From contig JAHWDD010000005.1 of NCBI GenBank assembly GCA_023897205.1, forward strand, positions 2,666,001-2,730,000: a DNA stretch of 64,000 bases, written 5' to 3'. Positions 54,356 through 64,000 of this stretch are shown here, in pieces. How positions within the stretch are numbered: position 1 is the first letter of the stretch; every line of letters begins with the position of its first letter. The notes beneath the pieces were generated by a model that had not been told where the DNA came from, did no database searches, and was given only the letters and a program-made list of their open reading frames with translations. The position numbers and the translations under genes are program-made. The stretch comes from Exophiala sp. HKRS030 (taxonomy: Eukaryota; Ascomycota; Eurotiomycetes; Chaetothyriales; Herpotrichiellaceae).

Positions 54356-55679
54356 TCAATACTTCTGGTATCCTCTTCCGTAGGAATTCATGCCTCCGCC
54401 GCCGCCCTGCGCGTATCCGTACCCGGGCGACGGGCTGCGCATACCTGCCATCATGGGCTGACTCTGCTGGTGTTGCAACGTAGCTCCCATGCCGCCGCCC
54501 ACCATCGGCGACACGTGAACCTGTGCCTGCTGCTTGTACATCTCGTTGCGCATGCGCGACATGTCGGCGCGATAGGCGAGCACCTCGGCCGCGTTCTTCT
54601 CGTACTTGGCGTCCTCGATCAGCTTCTCGTGCTTGCCGGCGCGGCGTTGGCGGACGCAGCAGAAGGTGAAGATGGCGATGGCCAGGAGCGCAACGCCACC
54701 CACCACGCCGCCGATGATGTACTTGGTGGTCGGGGCCAGGCCGTTCCACTTTTGCTTGACGGTTTGCGAGGTCGAGCTGGAGTTTTCGCCGTCGAGCTTG
54801 AGTGGTTTGGTGTCACTAGAGGCGGTGTTAGTGAAACGGATTCCCACCGACTTCATCATGAGGCAATAATACGTACTTGAGAACCTTGATGCTTTCCCAG
54901 CTGCCGGATCTGTCACCGTAGACGTACTGTGTGCCCGTGCTGGCGTCGTGGACCCGGACGGACTGCACGTTCATGGTGTAGCTCTTGGAGTAGTCTATCT
55001 CACCACCGGCCCAGTCAATGGTGCCTTGTGGGTTCTTGGGGTCACCGCCGGCCCAGATACCGAGTCTGACGTTGCAGGGAGTCTGGGGGAAGTTGTGTCC
55101 ACCGTTGGCATCGGCGTAATTCAAGACACGGATCGACTGGCCATCAATGAACCACTCCAGTTTCTCAGCCGACCAGTCGACAGTGTAGTTGTGGAATTTG
55201 CCTTGAGCATCGTCGACCTCGTGAATGCGTGAGCGATCGTAGGTGGTCGTGTTGCCCTTGCCGAAGTAGTTGGTTTGCACGTATGTGTTGTTGGGGCCGA
55301 TCCACTCCCAATCCACCTCGTCCAGATCGTTGGATTCCAGGACAATGGAAGAGACGACACCCTTGCCCGGCGCTGCCTTGAGCCAAACCTCGACCTGACC
55401 GAAAAAGAGGTAGAAGTTGGTCTGGACGGTAGGTGCGTCGCCACGCTTGGCGATGGTGAACTCCGCACCCTGATCACCGTAGTCGGCAGATCCAGCGGTC
55501 CAGTTCCAGACACGATCAGTCATGATGCTCTTTGTGAAGTCGATTGTGTAGTTGTTCACACCTAGGGCTGTGTCGGGCGGGCATTCCTTCTCCATGGGAT
55601 TGCATGATGTGTATGTCTGCGCGAAGGCTGAGGAGAGGAGCGAGAGGACAGTCAGCGAGACTGTCTTGGATAGGTACAT
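54356..55679 (-). CDS. Crh-type GH16 chitin-glucan transglycosylase with transmembrane tail
   Basis: Two exons on the minus strand: 55679-54877 and 54815-54356 (420 aa). The intron GTACGT..CTAG (61 nt) joins SIKVL to NDTKPLKLDG in frame. A signal peptide (MYLSKTVSLTVLSLLSSAFA) is followed by the GH16 domain with the catalytic signature DEVDWEWIG (ExDxxE, nucleophile and acid/base Glu) and a Cys-rich start (CNPMEKECPP). Crh enzymes cut chitin and couple it to beta-glucan in the wall. Yeast Crh1/2 end in a GPI signal. Here the tail instead has a full transmembrane helix (YIIGGVVGGVALLAIAIFTFCC), a basic stop-transfer (VRQRRAGK) and about 100 cytosolic residues ending in a Gly/Tyr/Met-rich segment. 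ATG 55679 is chosen because it starts the signal peptide; the open frame 5' of it is leader. Confidence 0.9.
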
Positions 55680-57544
55680 GGTTGCGGTGGATTGTGATTG
55701 TCTGTGTTTCTGAAATGTTTGTGAAGGTTGTTCCGAGGGCGTCGCAAGTTGTGACAAAAGTCAAGTGAGGTCAGGGTTTGTGGGAAAATGACAATGCTTT
55801 GTCGGAATGAAGAATATGAAGATGGCTGACTCCGGGTCTCTGCCTGTGGTCAATGCAATGACCGTGCGACGTACGTTCGTGGGTGATAAGGAAACTTGGG
55901 ATGGAAGCTTGGACAGCAGAAAATGAGCGTGGGCCTGTGTCGCGGCGCGGCTGCGACAACAAGAGGATTTGTTTCTTCTTTAATGAGAGACGCGAAACGG
56001 TAGAAAAATGAGTGGCAGAGCGCAACACGTCGCGGTGTGTGCTCTCGAGCTCGACGGCGGTGAAGGTCGAATAGTGAAGGGGAATGTGCCAACGACGAGG
56101 TTGATGGTTGAGCAGCTCCCAGGCAAAAGGCCGCCGATCTGTCAAGGGGGATGAAACGCGCATTCAAACATCCCTGTGGGAAAGGGGCGCGCTAAGGGCA
56201 TCGCACCGCCAATCAGCCACGACTGCGCCCCTGGATTCCCGTGTCTTGTCAGGGCCTAAAGAGCCGTAAAGAAGCCTAAGAGGTGCCTAAGAAGTGCCTA
56301 GGAGGACCCTAAAAGCTGCCCTGAAAGCCCAGAGATGCTTCAGTGAGCCTAGCGAGCCCATTGAATCCTTCCCTTTAGTTCCGTCATCCACCACACACAC
56401 ACAGAGTGTTTACAGTATTGTACAATACTCTGGCACTGTCACTTCCTCCACCTTTGACATCGCACCTTGTTGATGGTCTTGCAGCAAGTGTAAAGCCGCT
56501 TGTCCAACGTCGCACAGCATATTAAGCCAAGTCTACTCTATGCCGCAGATTTGATGCACATGGATCGTCTTTATGATGTTCCAATTACTTCATGCAACGA
56601 CCCGACAGATAGATCGACAAAGGGCAATTTACCCATCAAATCAGGCGACCTCGGGTAAGAAGGAAAGAGAAATTATATCATCGATATACTCCGTACTCCG
56701 TACAGAGTAAAAAGTGATTCTTCGAATGACGAGGGCTCTATCTCTCTCTGTTGTCCATCGCTCAGCCACAGGTGCCACAGTAGATCGATCCATATGCAGG
56801 TACCAAGTGACCCGAATGACAAAGTGGCTGTCGTGACGCAGGAATTTGATGAATTTGTCGTAGCGATTAACGGATCTGCGAGTTTGATAACATTCATCAA
56901 CATCAGCAACAACGACAATCCCTATTACAGGGTACATTTGGTTTGTTTACTTGTTTCTTCTCTTCTTTTGAGAAACAATGTTCACCACGTTCATACTTAG
57001 TCCAGCACATATTTTCGTCAGCATAGAACAGCCATCGAGCCGAGTCGAGTTCATAACTTTTCGCCCGACTTGCAGCCCGGAGATGGCTTTATCTTTATCT
57101 CGCCTACAGTACATGTTCATACTGGAGGCATACGATACTATGCAGTGTGAGGTAGTGACAGCCCGTGTAGTGGCTCGAGCTCGATCTGGCACTTCTTCAG
57201 ATACAAGTATCGATGCGCCAATCATTGATACCACGCTACCATTCCATCCACGGAATGCTGCTAACTCAAGACAGCTAGCCTTCCGCGCTCTACTTGTTCT
57301 TTACTTCTCGTAGGAACAAAACACATATCATGTCCCCATCAACGGCTTCATTCGAGCCGAGTTGTATGTTACAGACTCGAAAATGGGCAGATGTATTGGT
57401 AAGTAGCTCGGCTCGACGGGCTCTTCAGATCCGTGACTGGGCAACGGGAAGCCTATATATTGAATATCGTTTGTGAAGAATGGCGTAGTGAACTTCCTTG
57501 TCTTCAACGCTTTAACGGTCACCTTGTCCAGCAAATTGTTAACC
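55680..57544. other. Divergent intergenic region, 1.9 kb
   Basis: Promoter of the Crh-type gene (minus) and of the NmrA-like gene (plus). Contains a degenerate 10-11 bp minisatellite (56257-56330) and two adjacent CTCCGTA words (56689, 56696). No supportable gene. Confidence 0.5.
56257..56330. repeat. Degenerate 10-11 bp minisatellite, about seven units
   Basis: Successive units read TAAGAGGTGCC, TAAGAAGTGCC, TAGGAGGACCC, TAAAAGCTGCC and variants, with a TA(A/G)(G/A)A..(G/C)CC pattern. The period is close to one DNA helical turn. It lies about 580 bases upstream of the Crh-type start codon. Confidence 0.7.
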
Positions 57545-58662
57545 ATGGCCCCAATCACAGTTGGTATTGCAGGTTTTACGGGGAGGGTTGCCGGCCTCTT
57601 GACCTTATCTCTCCTCGAACAGGACCCAAATGTACAGATCAAGGGCCTCGCCCGGACCCCAGAGAATGTCTCAAAGTCCATCTCATCCAAGAACAACGTC
57701 CAAGTGATTCAAGGAGGTGCCTTTGACACTGACAAGATCCGTTCATTCGTCCATGGATGCGACGTTGTCGTATGCTGCTACTCGCACGACGACCGTATCA
57801 TGGTGGACGGCCAGAAACTCCTGATTGACCTCGCAGAAGAGGAAGGCGTTCCTCGCTATGTTGCCTCGGATTGGTGCCTCGACTATACCAAGCTCGGAAT
57901 GGGTGAACTCTTTGCGAAAGAAGCGTCGCAGCGCATCAAGGGTTATCTCGACACCAAGAATTCCATCAAGGGCGTGCACATGCTCATCGGTGGGTTCACA
58001 GAGGTCATTTTCGCCGCCTTCTTCAGGATCTGGGACTCGCAAACCTCCACGTTGCGATACTGGGGCACAGGGGATGAGGTATGGGAATGTACCACTTACC
58101 AAAACTCAGCACAGTACACGGCTGCGGTGTGCTTGGACCGTGACGCGTTTGGAGTTTTTCGATGTAAGGCCATGCTTTCTTTCCATGATTTAGCAATTTC
58201 AGCATACTTATGTTTCAACAGTTGTTGGCGATGTCATCAATACCAAAGATATTGCGGCCGCGTTGGAGAGAGTGTACGGTATCAAACCAAAGCTTGAACG
58301 TCAAGGTTCCGTCTACGAATTGCGTTCTACCATGATTTCTGAGAAGGAGAAGCACGGCGTCAACTATTGGAACTATGTTTTCCAGTAAGTCATGACTCCA
58401 TCCTCACCTCTCGGTGTTGTGTACTCTTTGGGAAAGGGATTATTCTTGGAGCCAGAATTCAAAAAGACTGACTTGCATCCCATCGCGCAGCTGGTATCAT
58501 TACTTTACGCTCAGCGGCAAAGCCCTGATGGGGCCGAAATATGACAATGACAGATATCCCCACGTCAAGCCAGTCAAGATCGAGGACTTTTTGAAGAGTG
58601 TGCCACTCGAGCAGCTGAATGGAGTGTATATGGACATGGGAGACAAACCTAGGAAGAATTGA
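57545..58662 (+). CDS. NmrA-like / isoflavone-reductase-like NAD(P)-binding protein (second copy)
   Basis: Exons are 57545-58163, 58222-58384 and 58491-58662 (317 aa), and junctions give GVF-FVGDV and NYVF-HWYHY in frame. The start MAPITVGIAG is the ATG just before the Rossmann motif GIAGFTG (Gly7, Gly10, Gly13); the open frame 5' is not family-like. KGLARTPENV holds the NADPH 2'-phosphate contact region (Arg), and VPRYVASDWCLDY is the family's central strand. The C-terminal WYHYFTLSGKALMGPKYDN is typical of fungal NmrA/isoflavone-reductase-like proteins. It shares family but little close identity with the protein at 12.2 kb, so it is not a recent tandem copy. Probably an NADPH-dependent reductase or redox sensor. 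The substrate is unknown. Confidence 0.87.
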
Positions 58663-59653
58663 TCGATATGGGATGCTGCTGATTGCACCACACACTGTGT
58701 CGACTGAGATTCTGTACCCCGTCCGAGCATGGCATAGCAAATAGCTACGATGAGAATACTTATCCATAACCCTCATTGAGTGTGCTCCACACATCTTTCA
58801 CCTTTACTGGTATGATATTTCTGTCTGTCCCTGTACTCCTTACATGACGCCCATTTGTAATATGGATGGATATCCTCCTCTCTTTTTCCTCCCCCTCCAC
58901 TAACGACCATCAAATACTGTATTCGTAGTTCCTTGCGGCCTCGCCAATTAGCTCAATCGACACATGAAGGCTCATTATTAATGGGGGGGAGGCCTCATTG
59001 CAGTCAGCCTTGCCAGGAGGTATATATCGTTTTGTCAGCGACGTTTTGGCCCGAATCCGGAGTGCATCTTTCGCCCCGTTTTTCTTTGAAGCCATTATTC
59101 AAATTACTGTACTCGTCGGTTCGTCGCTAGCTTTTTTAGGCGTGTTGCTTACGGATACTCCGTGCCGTAAAAACATCAATTTGCACAAACGGAAACCTCT
59201 ACGGAACAAGGCCACGAATGATGGGGATGTTTTTTGACCAAGTCCGGCGCGGCTTATTGGCCCCCTAGTTGTACGGAGTGCAAATCACTGACGGACATTA
59301 TACTCGGATATACGGTGCCCACTCGCTCCATTTCTCATTAGAAAAGAACAAGCCCTCGTTGTACTCTCCGTTGTACGAGGGGGTGACTCTATTCCAACGG
59401 AAGTATGACGATTATAAATGTCATTGGCACATCTCTATTTAGGTAGGCTTAGAAATGCTTTGTTTGTCTATGCTTCGGTATACGGTCTTGTACGTTTAAA
59501 GATCTTGTTTCTATAAGTACGGCGATGTAACCGCAAGGAAGTTGAGTTTGTGGTCCCCGTCACTTCCAACAGTCCGGCAAACCAAATCTCCATCATCGTA
59601 TACGAGAGCTACCGAGAGTCATACATCCATACAGATATATATATACACACACA
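58663..59653. other. Intergenic, promoter of the reductase gene
   Basis: TACGGAG at 59272. A pair of opposed GTTGTAC/GTACAAC-type words lies near 59357-59380. A short (TA) and (AC) run directly precedes the ATG at 59654. No gene. Confidence 0.5.
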
Positions 59654-60909
59654 ATGTCACCAACGAATCGGGCGGCATGGCTCCCTGCCCCCAACGAGAA
59701 ACTAGAAATCCGACCTTCTGAGTTTGTGAAACCGGGTCCGGGTGAAATTCTGATCAAAAACAAAGCCGTCTCCATCAACCCAGTCGACTTTTATCTTCAG
59801 GACGGGTACAGCCCGACGGGGAAACCCAGGATCATGGGTCAGGACGTCGCCGGCGAGGTCGTCGAGGTGGGCGAAGGCGCCACCGACTTTGCCCAAGGAC
59901 GGCGCGTGCTCGCCCACGTCGTCGGCCTGGGCACGGGGAGACCACAAGACAGCGGGTTCCAAGAGTACTCCATCGCGCCCGCTCTCAGCACCTGTCCCAT
60001 CCCGGACGACATGAGTTTCGAGCAGGCCACCGTCCTCCCTCTGAACATCTCGACGGCCGCACACGGGCTTTTCTCGAGCGAGTACCTCGGACTGCCACTG
60101 CCGAGACATACGGTCCAAGATACCGGGAAGACGCTGCTGGTTTGGGGTGCGGCGTCGTCGGTCGGCTGTGTGGCCGTTCAACTCGCCGTGGCCGCCGGCG
60201 TGAACGTGGTCGCGACGGCCTCGCAGAAGAACTTCGACTTTTGCAGACAACTCGGCGCGTCCGAGGTGTTTGACTACAACTCCCCGAGCGTCGTCGGGGA
60301 CTTGACGGCCGCTCTTCAAAAGCGTGATGTGACCGGCGCATATGATGGTGAGAATCTTGGTTTCGCCTCCCCTACCTTCCCCCTTCCCTCCCGTCTCCCT
60401 TTCCCAATCCCAACCCCAAAGGAATTCATGTCTTGATGCCGTATACATGCTAACACAATCTTCCCTTCCGCCCCGCGCCCACCTTAAGCCATCTCAAAGC
60501 GGGACACACAGTTGAACACAGCCCAGGTTCTGGCTCAGCTTGGGGGAGGTAAACTCGCCGTCACATTGCCCCCGGTTGACGAGATCCCTGCCACGGTGAC
60601 GGCGACAGGAGGTATGTCTGCTTGACTGGCTCCCCCGCTTCATCTCCTTAGGCCGACCCCCCTCCCCCCTTTCCGGGTCGAACTGACTCAGTACGCATAG
60701 TATACGCCGTGAATATCATTTTGAACGACAAGGACAAAGCGATCGGTCACGCGATCTGGCATGATTTCTTGCCGGGCGCTCTCAAGTCCGGTCAAATCAA
60801 GCCTATGCCAAAGCCACTCGTATTTGGCCATGGTCTGGAGACCCTTCAGGGAGCATTGGATAAGCTGCGTGCCGGAGTTTCTGCTCTCAAAGTGGTGGTC
60901 ACATTATAG
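59654..60909 (+). CDS. Medium-chain reductase, quinone-oxidoreductase / trans-enoyl-reductase-like
   Basis: Exons are 59654-60347, 60489-60611 and 60701-60909 (341 aa); intron 1 is 141 nt and intron 2 is 89 nt, both frame-consistent. The GroES-like half has NPVDFYLQDGY and MGQDVAGEVVEVG, without the Cys/His/Glu set of a catalytic zinc site, so it is a zinc-free member. The Rossmann half has VWGAASSVGCVAVQLAVAAG (NADPH-binding AxxxxG) and the Tyr/Asn/Ser stretch FDYNSPSVV. Fungal members include stand-alone trans-enoyl reductases that serve polyketide synthases, and quinone or enone reductases in detoxification. No polyketide synthase is in this window, so general reduction of alpha,beta-unsaturated or quinone substrates is the safer call. 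Confidence 0.88.
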
Positions 60910-61176
60910 ATCCGGATCGGTCATCAGCCTCCACTGTGTGTACGCGTGTCTTGGAAGGAAAGGGGCTGATTTCCGAGTGTGGATAGTGAATTTCAAAGAG
61001 AGGGAAGTTTCCTAAATCTCGACATAATCCTGATCGAAACGGAGTACCTATGCGCAAAACTTCTTCACATTGTCATTAGCATTATATCGTATTTACATGC
61101 CGTTACCTAGAACATGTTTATGCACTTGTATATAAACCTAATCATGCATTCCAAGATCAAATCCAAGAATGCCAGT

Positions 61177-64000
61177 CTACCTCTTCTCCACGAGCAAGAA
61201 ATGCATAGCCCCGTAAGCAATGACAATGAAGACACTGGCAAATATTGCCAGTCCAATCACATCGTTCCACAAGGCAAGGTTGTCGAAACCAAAGGCACTG
61301 AGAATGCTGGCTCCAGGTACTTCGATGTCAAGACCGTATCGATGATCTTTAAGTCGTAATTTGGCAACTTCATTTACGATCAGCGCTTCGTAACCATAGT
61401 GGAAGATTGATAGCTGTAGATGAAATTAGTATGAGCACTTCAAGGCAGAAAACTAGAAAGACGACTTACATTTTGCAACCATTGCGTCGCCAACTGAGTA
61501 GAATCATGGTTGAGATTGAGCAACAGACCTGCAAATAGCAAGCTGAAGAGCATCACCAAGCTACCAATCAGATTTGCCACGGCGGGATCCTTGAAGACGA
61601 TGCCAATCGTGAGACATATCGCAGCTGCTGCGAGGTTGAAGAGCACCAGGATCAAAATAAAGATGAAAAAAGTCCCCCATTTTGGTAAAAGACCAGACAT
61701 TGGATAGATGATGACACCCATGATGATAGGAGGGATCAGCCTCAGGGGTATGATATCAAAGATGACCTTGGCTGCGAAGTAGGTGATCGGAGAGTAGTAG
61801 CCATTGGCCCGTTCCCGGACGAAAATCAATCGCTCGGAGCTGAACACGTTCAAGCTTGTAAGGGTGCTGAAGCCGAAAAGAGCGAGCAGGAAGAAAAAAA
61901 GACCTAATCGGTTCTGGAAGCCGCCAATATCATCACTGACTCCGTAAAAAAGCCATCCAGATAAGACGGCGAGCAGGATTGCCACAGCATAATGTGTCAG
62001 CATCAGAATAGGATTACGGTAAAGATTTCGCCATGTACGTCTGGAGAGAATAAGAAATTGCCGTGGTAGACTGACGCGTCGGAACCCTTTAATGGACCCA
62101 GTCACAGGCTCATCCACACCATTTTCGTTCGTATGACCATTGGCAGACGAAGCTGCGTGGATCGAAGCGGCAATCTCGTCATGAGTGGTCTCCGCAACAC
62201 TTGAATCCTTGAAGCTCGATACGAGAATATCGAGATCCGTGCTTGCATCTGGTGGGAGATCGTCAGGATCCTCCATGATCTGAGGTGGGTTGGAGCCATC
62301 TCTCTTGGACAAAGGCAGCCAGCTTCGCACACTACCGGTTGCTCGACTGAAGACATTGTCTTCGTCGTCGGTTTTGGGGGTTGGTGGAGTGTCATCTCCC
62401 GTTCTCTTGCGAGTGAACAGCTGTCGGTCTTGTTTCTGTTTCAGAGAGATGCGCCTCTTTGTTTTTATTCTTTGCGGCGGAGGGTCCTGAGGACTTTCTG
62501 TGCTAACATTGGAGAAACTTGCAATTGACTTGACAGCTCGGGTGCTGCTCGACTCAGTACCTATGCCGTCGCGCTCGAGGAATTCTCTTGGAACATCTTC
62601 GAAGATAGGTGAGCGCGGTATGCTGGCGTGCATTGTCAGATCAACAAGATAGTCGGCGATGTTGAAGCCAGGAGGGCAAGAATAGCCAATGTGGTCAAAA
62701 TACGCTTGACAGCTGCAGAATGGACCAGAATACACCGTCCTACCCTTTGCGAGCAGAATAAGCTGGTCAAAGAGAGCAACAATGTTCGAACGAGGTTGGT
62801 GGATGGTGAATATGACAGTACGATTGTACGTTTTCGCCAACGTGACAAGACATTCGACCACGTTGAACGCATTGAAGGCATCGAGGCCACTCGTTGGTTC
62901 GTCGAGAAAGAGGATACTCGGGCTCGTGACCAGCTCGCAAGCAATTCCAACTCTCCGTTTCTCGCCACCAGAGATTCCTCGCCCGTTACCTTCTTCTGAA
63001 CCGATTATTTGATCCTTGATGTGATAAATGCCCAGCTGCTGCATCACCTCGATGACGCGTTGTTCCTTGATGTTGATTCCCATATCCGCTGGGAGTCTCA
63101 AGAGGGCGCTCGTTAGGATGGTCTCGTGGACCGTTAGAGTCGGCAGAAGAGTATCTTCTTGATCAACGTAGCCAATGACATTGCGATATTCACCATCGAG
63201 GATCTTTTCACCGTTGACATACATATTGCCGCCGACAAGTCCTCGTTTGTTCTTGCGAGCAAGGATGTCCAGGAAGGTCGATTTGCCAGCTCCCGAGGCA
63301 CCCATGATGGCAGTGATCTGCCCCGGCCGTGCAATACCCGATATACCAGAAAGAATCTCCTTGCCCTTCAGATTGTAGGCGACATTCTCGAATTGCAGCG
63401 CCATCGGGATGTGGTTGACCATTGACTTTGCAGCATTATCATCTGCATCATCTCCGAGGCGAATGGCGCCCCATCTTTTGTAGGCAGCCCTTCGAGAAAG
63501 ATACCACGAGATCAAGGTGATAGCCAAGACAAGAAGGGCACAACCAGCGATGACACCAGCAATGAGTGGTGTATTGATCTCTTTGATGGGTCGAACGTAG
63601 CCCGGAACTTCGGTCTCATACAAGCATTCGCCGCCACGACATTTCAGCGAGATGTACTCGTCACCGAAGATCATAGAGATCAGGTTGTTCATGGCCGGCT
63701 CTTCGAATCGACTCCCGTCCTTGGAGCTTCCGCCATATGTATGCTGGGTAAAGAAGGAGGCAGGGCCTTTGATCTCCTGCTCCAAGAACTCATCGATATT
63801 GACCGATCCATCTTCGCCGCACAGGAAGCGATCTGGAATGCAAGAACATTTGATGTTCTCGCAGGTATATTTGGTCGTGTTGCGAACGTTTGTATCGTGG
63901 GCCTCCCAACTACAGGTGTCCAGGGCGCAGTAGAAGGATTCCTTATGGTCAACCCAGAATTGGAAATTGCAGGTCTCTTGATCGGCATTGCATGAGAAGG
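61177..64000 (-). CDS. Adp1-like ABCG half-transporter, 5' end outside window
   Basis: Exons on the minus strand: from beyond 64000 down to 61470, then 61413-61177. The last intron (GTAAGT..TACAG, 56 nt) is needed to reach the family-typical end ([15 protein letters not shown] to [10 protein letters not shown], stop at 61177-61179). The visible N-terminal part is a Cys-rich, EGF-like extracellular stretch ([29 protein letters not shown]) that runs to the window edge. A membrane helix follows ([19 protein letters not shown]), then the ABC domain with Walker [10 protein letters not shown], signature [11 protein letters not shown] and Walker [13 protein letters not shown]. After a long Ser/Lys-rich linker come six membrane helices. 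This order (extracellular domain, TM, NBD, TMD) is that of yeast Adp1, a poorly understood member of the ABCG (White) group. Substrate unknown. Confidence 0.9.

Overview
This window is nuclear DNA of a filamentous ascomycete (Pezizomycotina). The evidence is short introns of about 45-100 nt with GT..AG ends and CTAAC/CTGAC-like branch sites, pyrimidine-rich leaders before start codons, a Zn2Cys6 regulator, and fungal cell-wall families (Crh-type GH16, GH79, Kre9/Knh-like GPI proteins). Eurotiomycetes is my best guess at class, but I cannot prove it. I see no bacterial, viral or organellar genes, no CRISPR array, no rRNA or tRNA gene, and no intact transposon.

Layout, left to right. 0-5 kb: the last 60 codons of a CYP51 sterol 14-alpha-demethylase run in from the left edge, followed by a large Ser-rich membrane protein (minus) and a Cys-rich secreted, surface-anchored protein. 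6-13.5 kb: a plus-strand trio of DHA2-type MFS transporter, Zn2Cys6 transcription factor and NmrA/isoflavone-reductase-like enzyme, which looks like a small aromatic-metabolism or detoxification module. 14.3 kb: a 72-residue, three-exon small protein whose exons are too short to stand out as open frames. 15.8-22.5 kb: a mitochondrial-type hydroxyacyl-thioester dehydratase, a JmjC/ZZ-like/zf-4CXXC_R1 chromatin protein whose iron-binding HxD motif has become HRC, and a conserved protein of unknown function. 22.8-25.6 kb: two GPI-type wall proteins. 26.8-30.9 kb: an intronless 1377-residue protein of unknown function. 32.7-42 kb: a phosphoprotein-like unknown, an AP180/CALM clathrin adaptor with NPF motifs, an Iks1-type kinase with a C-terminal membrane region, and a CDF transporter with the DxxxD pair of Mn2+ transporters. 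42.9-44.8 kb: a secreted GH79 beta-glucuronidase-like enzyme. 44.8-50.9 kb: about 6 kb without any gene I can support. 50.9-55.7 kb: two conserved unknowns and a membrane-anchored Crh-type transglycosylase. 57.5-64 kb: a second NmrA-like protein, a medium-chain reductase and an Adp1-like ABCG transporter that runs off the right edge.

The genes do not form one pathway. Recurrent themes are the cell surface (GPI or secreted proteins, Crh, GH79), membrane transport (MFS, CDF, ABCG, AP180) and small-molecule redox enzymes (two NmrA-like, one MDR). No polyketide synthase, NRPS, terpene cyclase or DMATS is present, so no biosynthetic cluster can be claimed.

The most distinctive unexplained signal is a dispersed intergenic word, TACTCCGTA/TACGGAGTA. 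The 7-base core occurs about 31 times, about four times chance, often inside short inverted repeats and clustered at 24.2-26.5 kb. All exon structures were derived by hand from splice signals and reading-frame continuity. Transcript data would be needed to confirm them.
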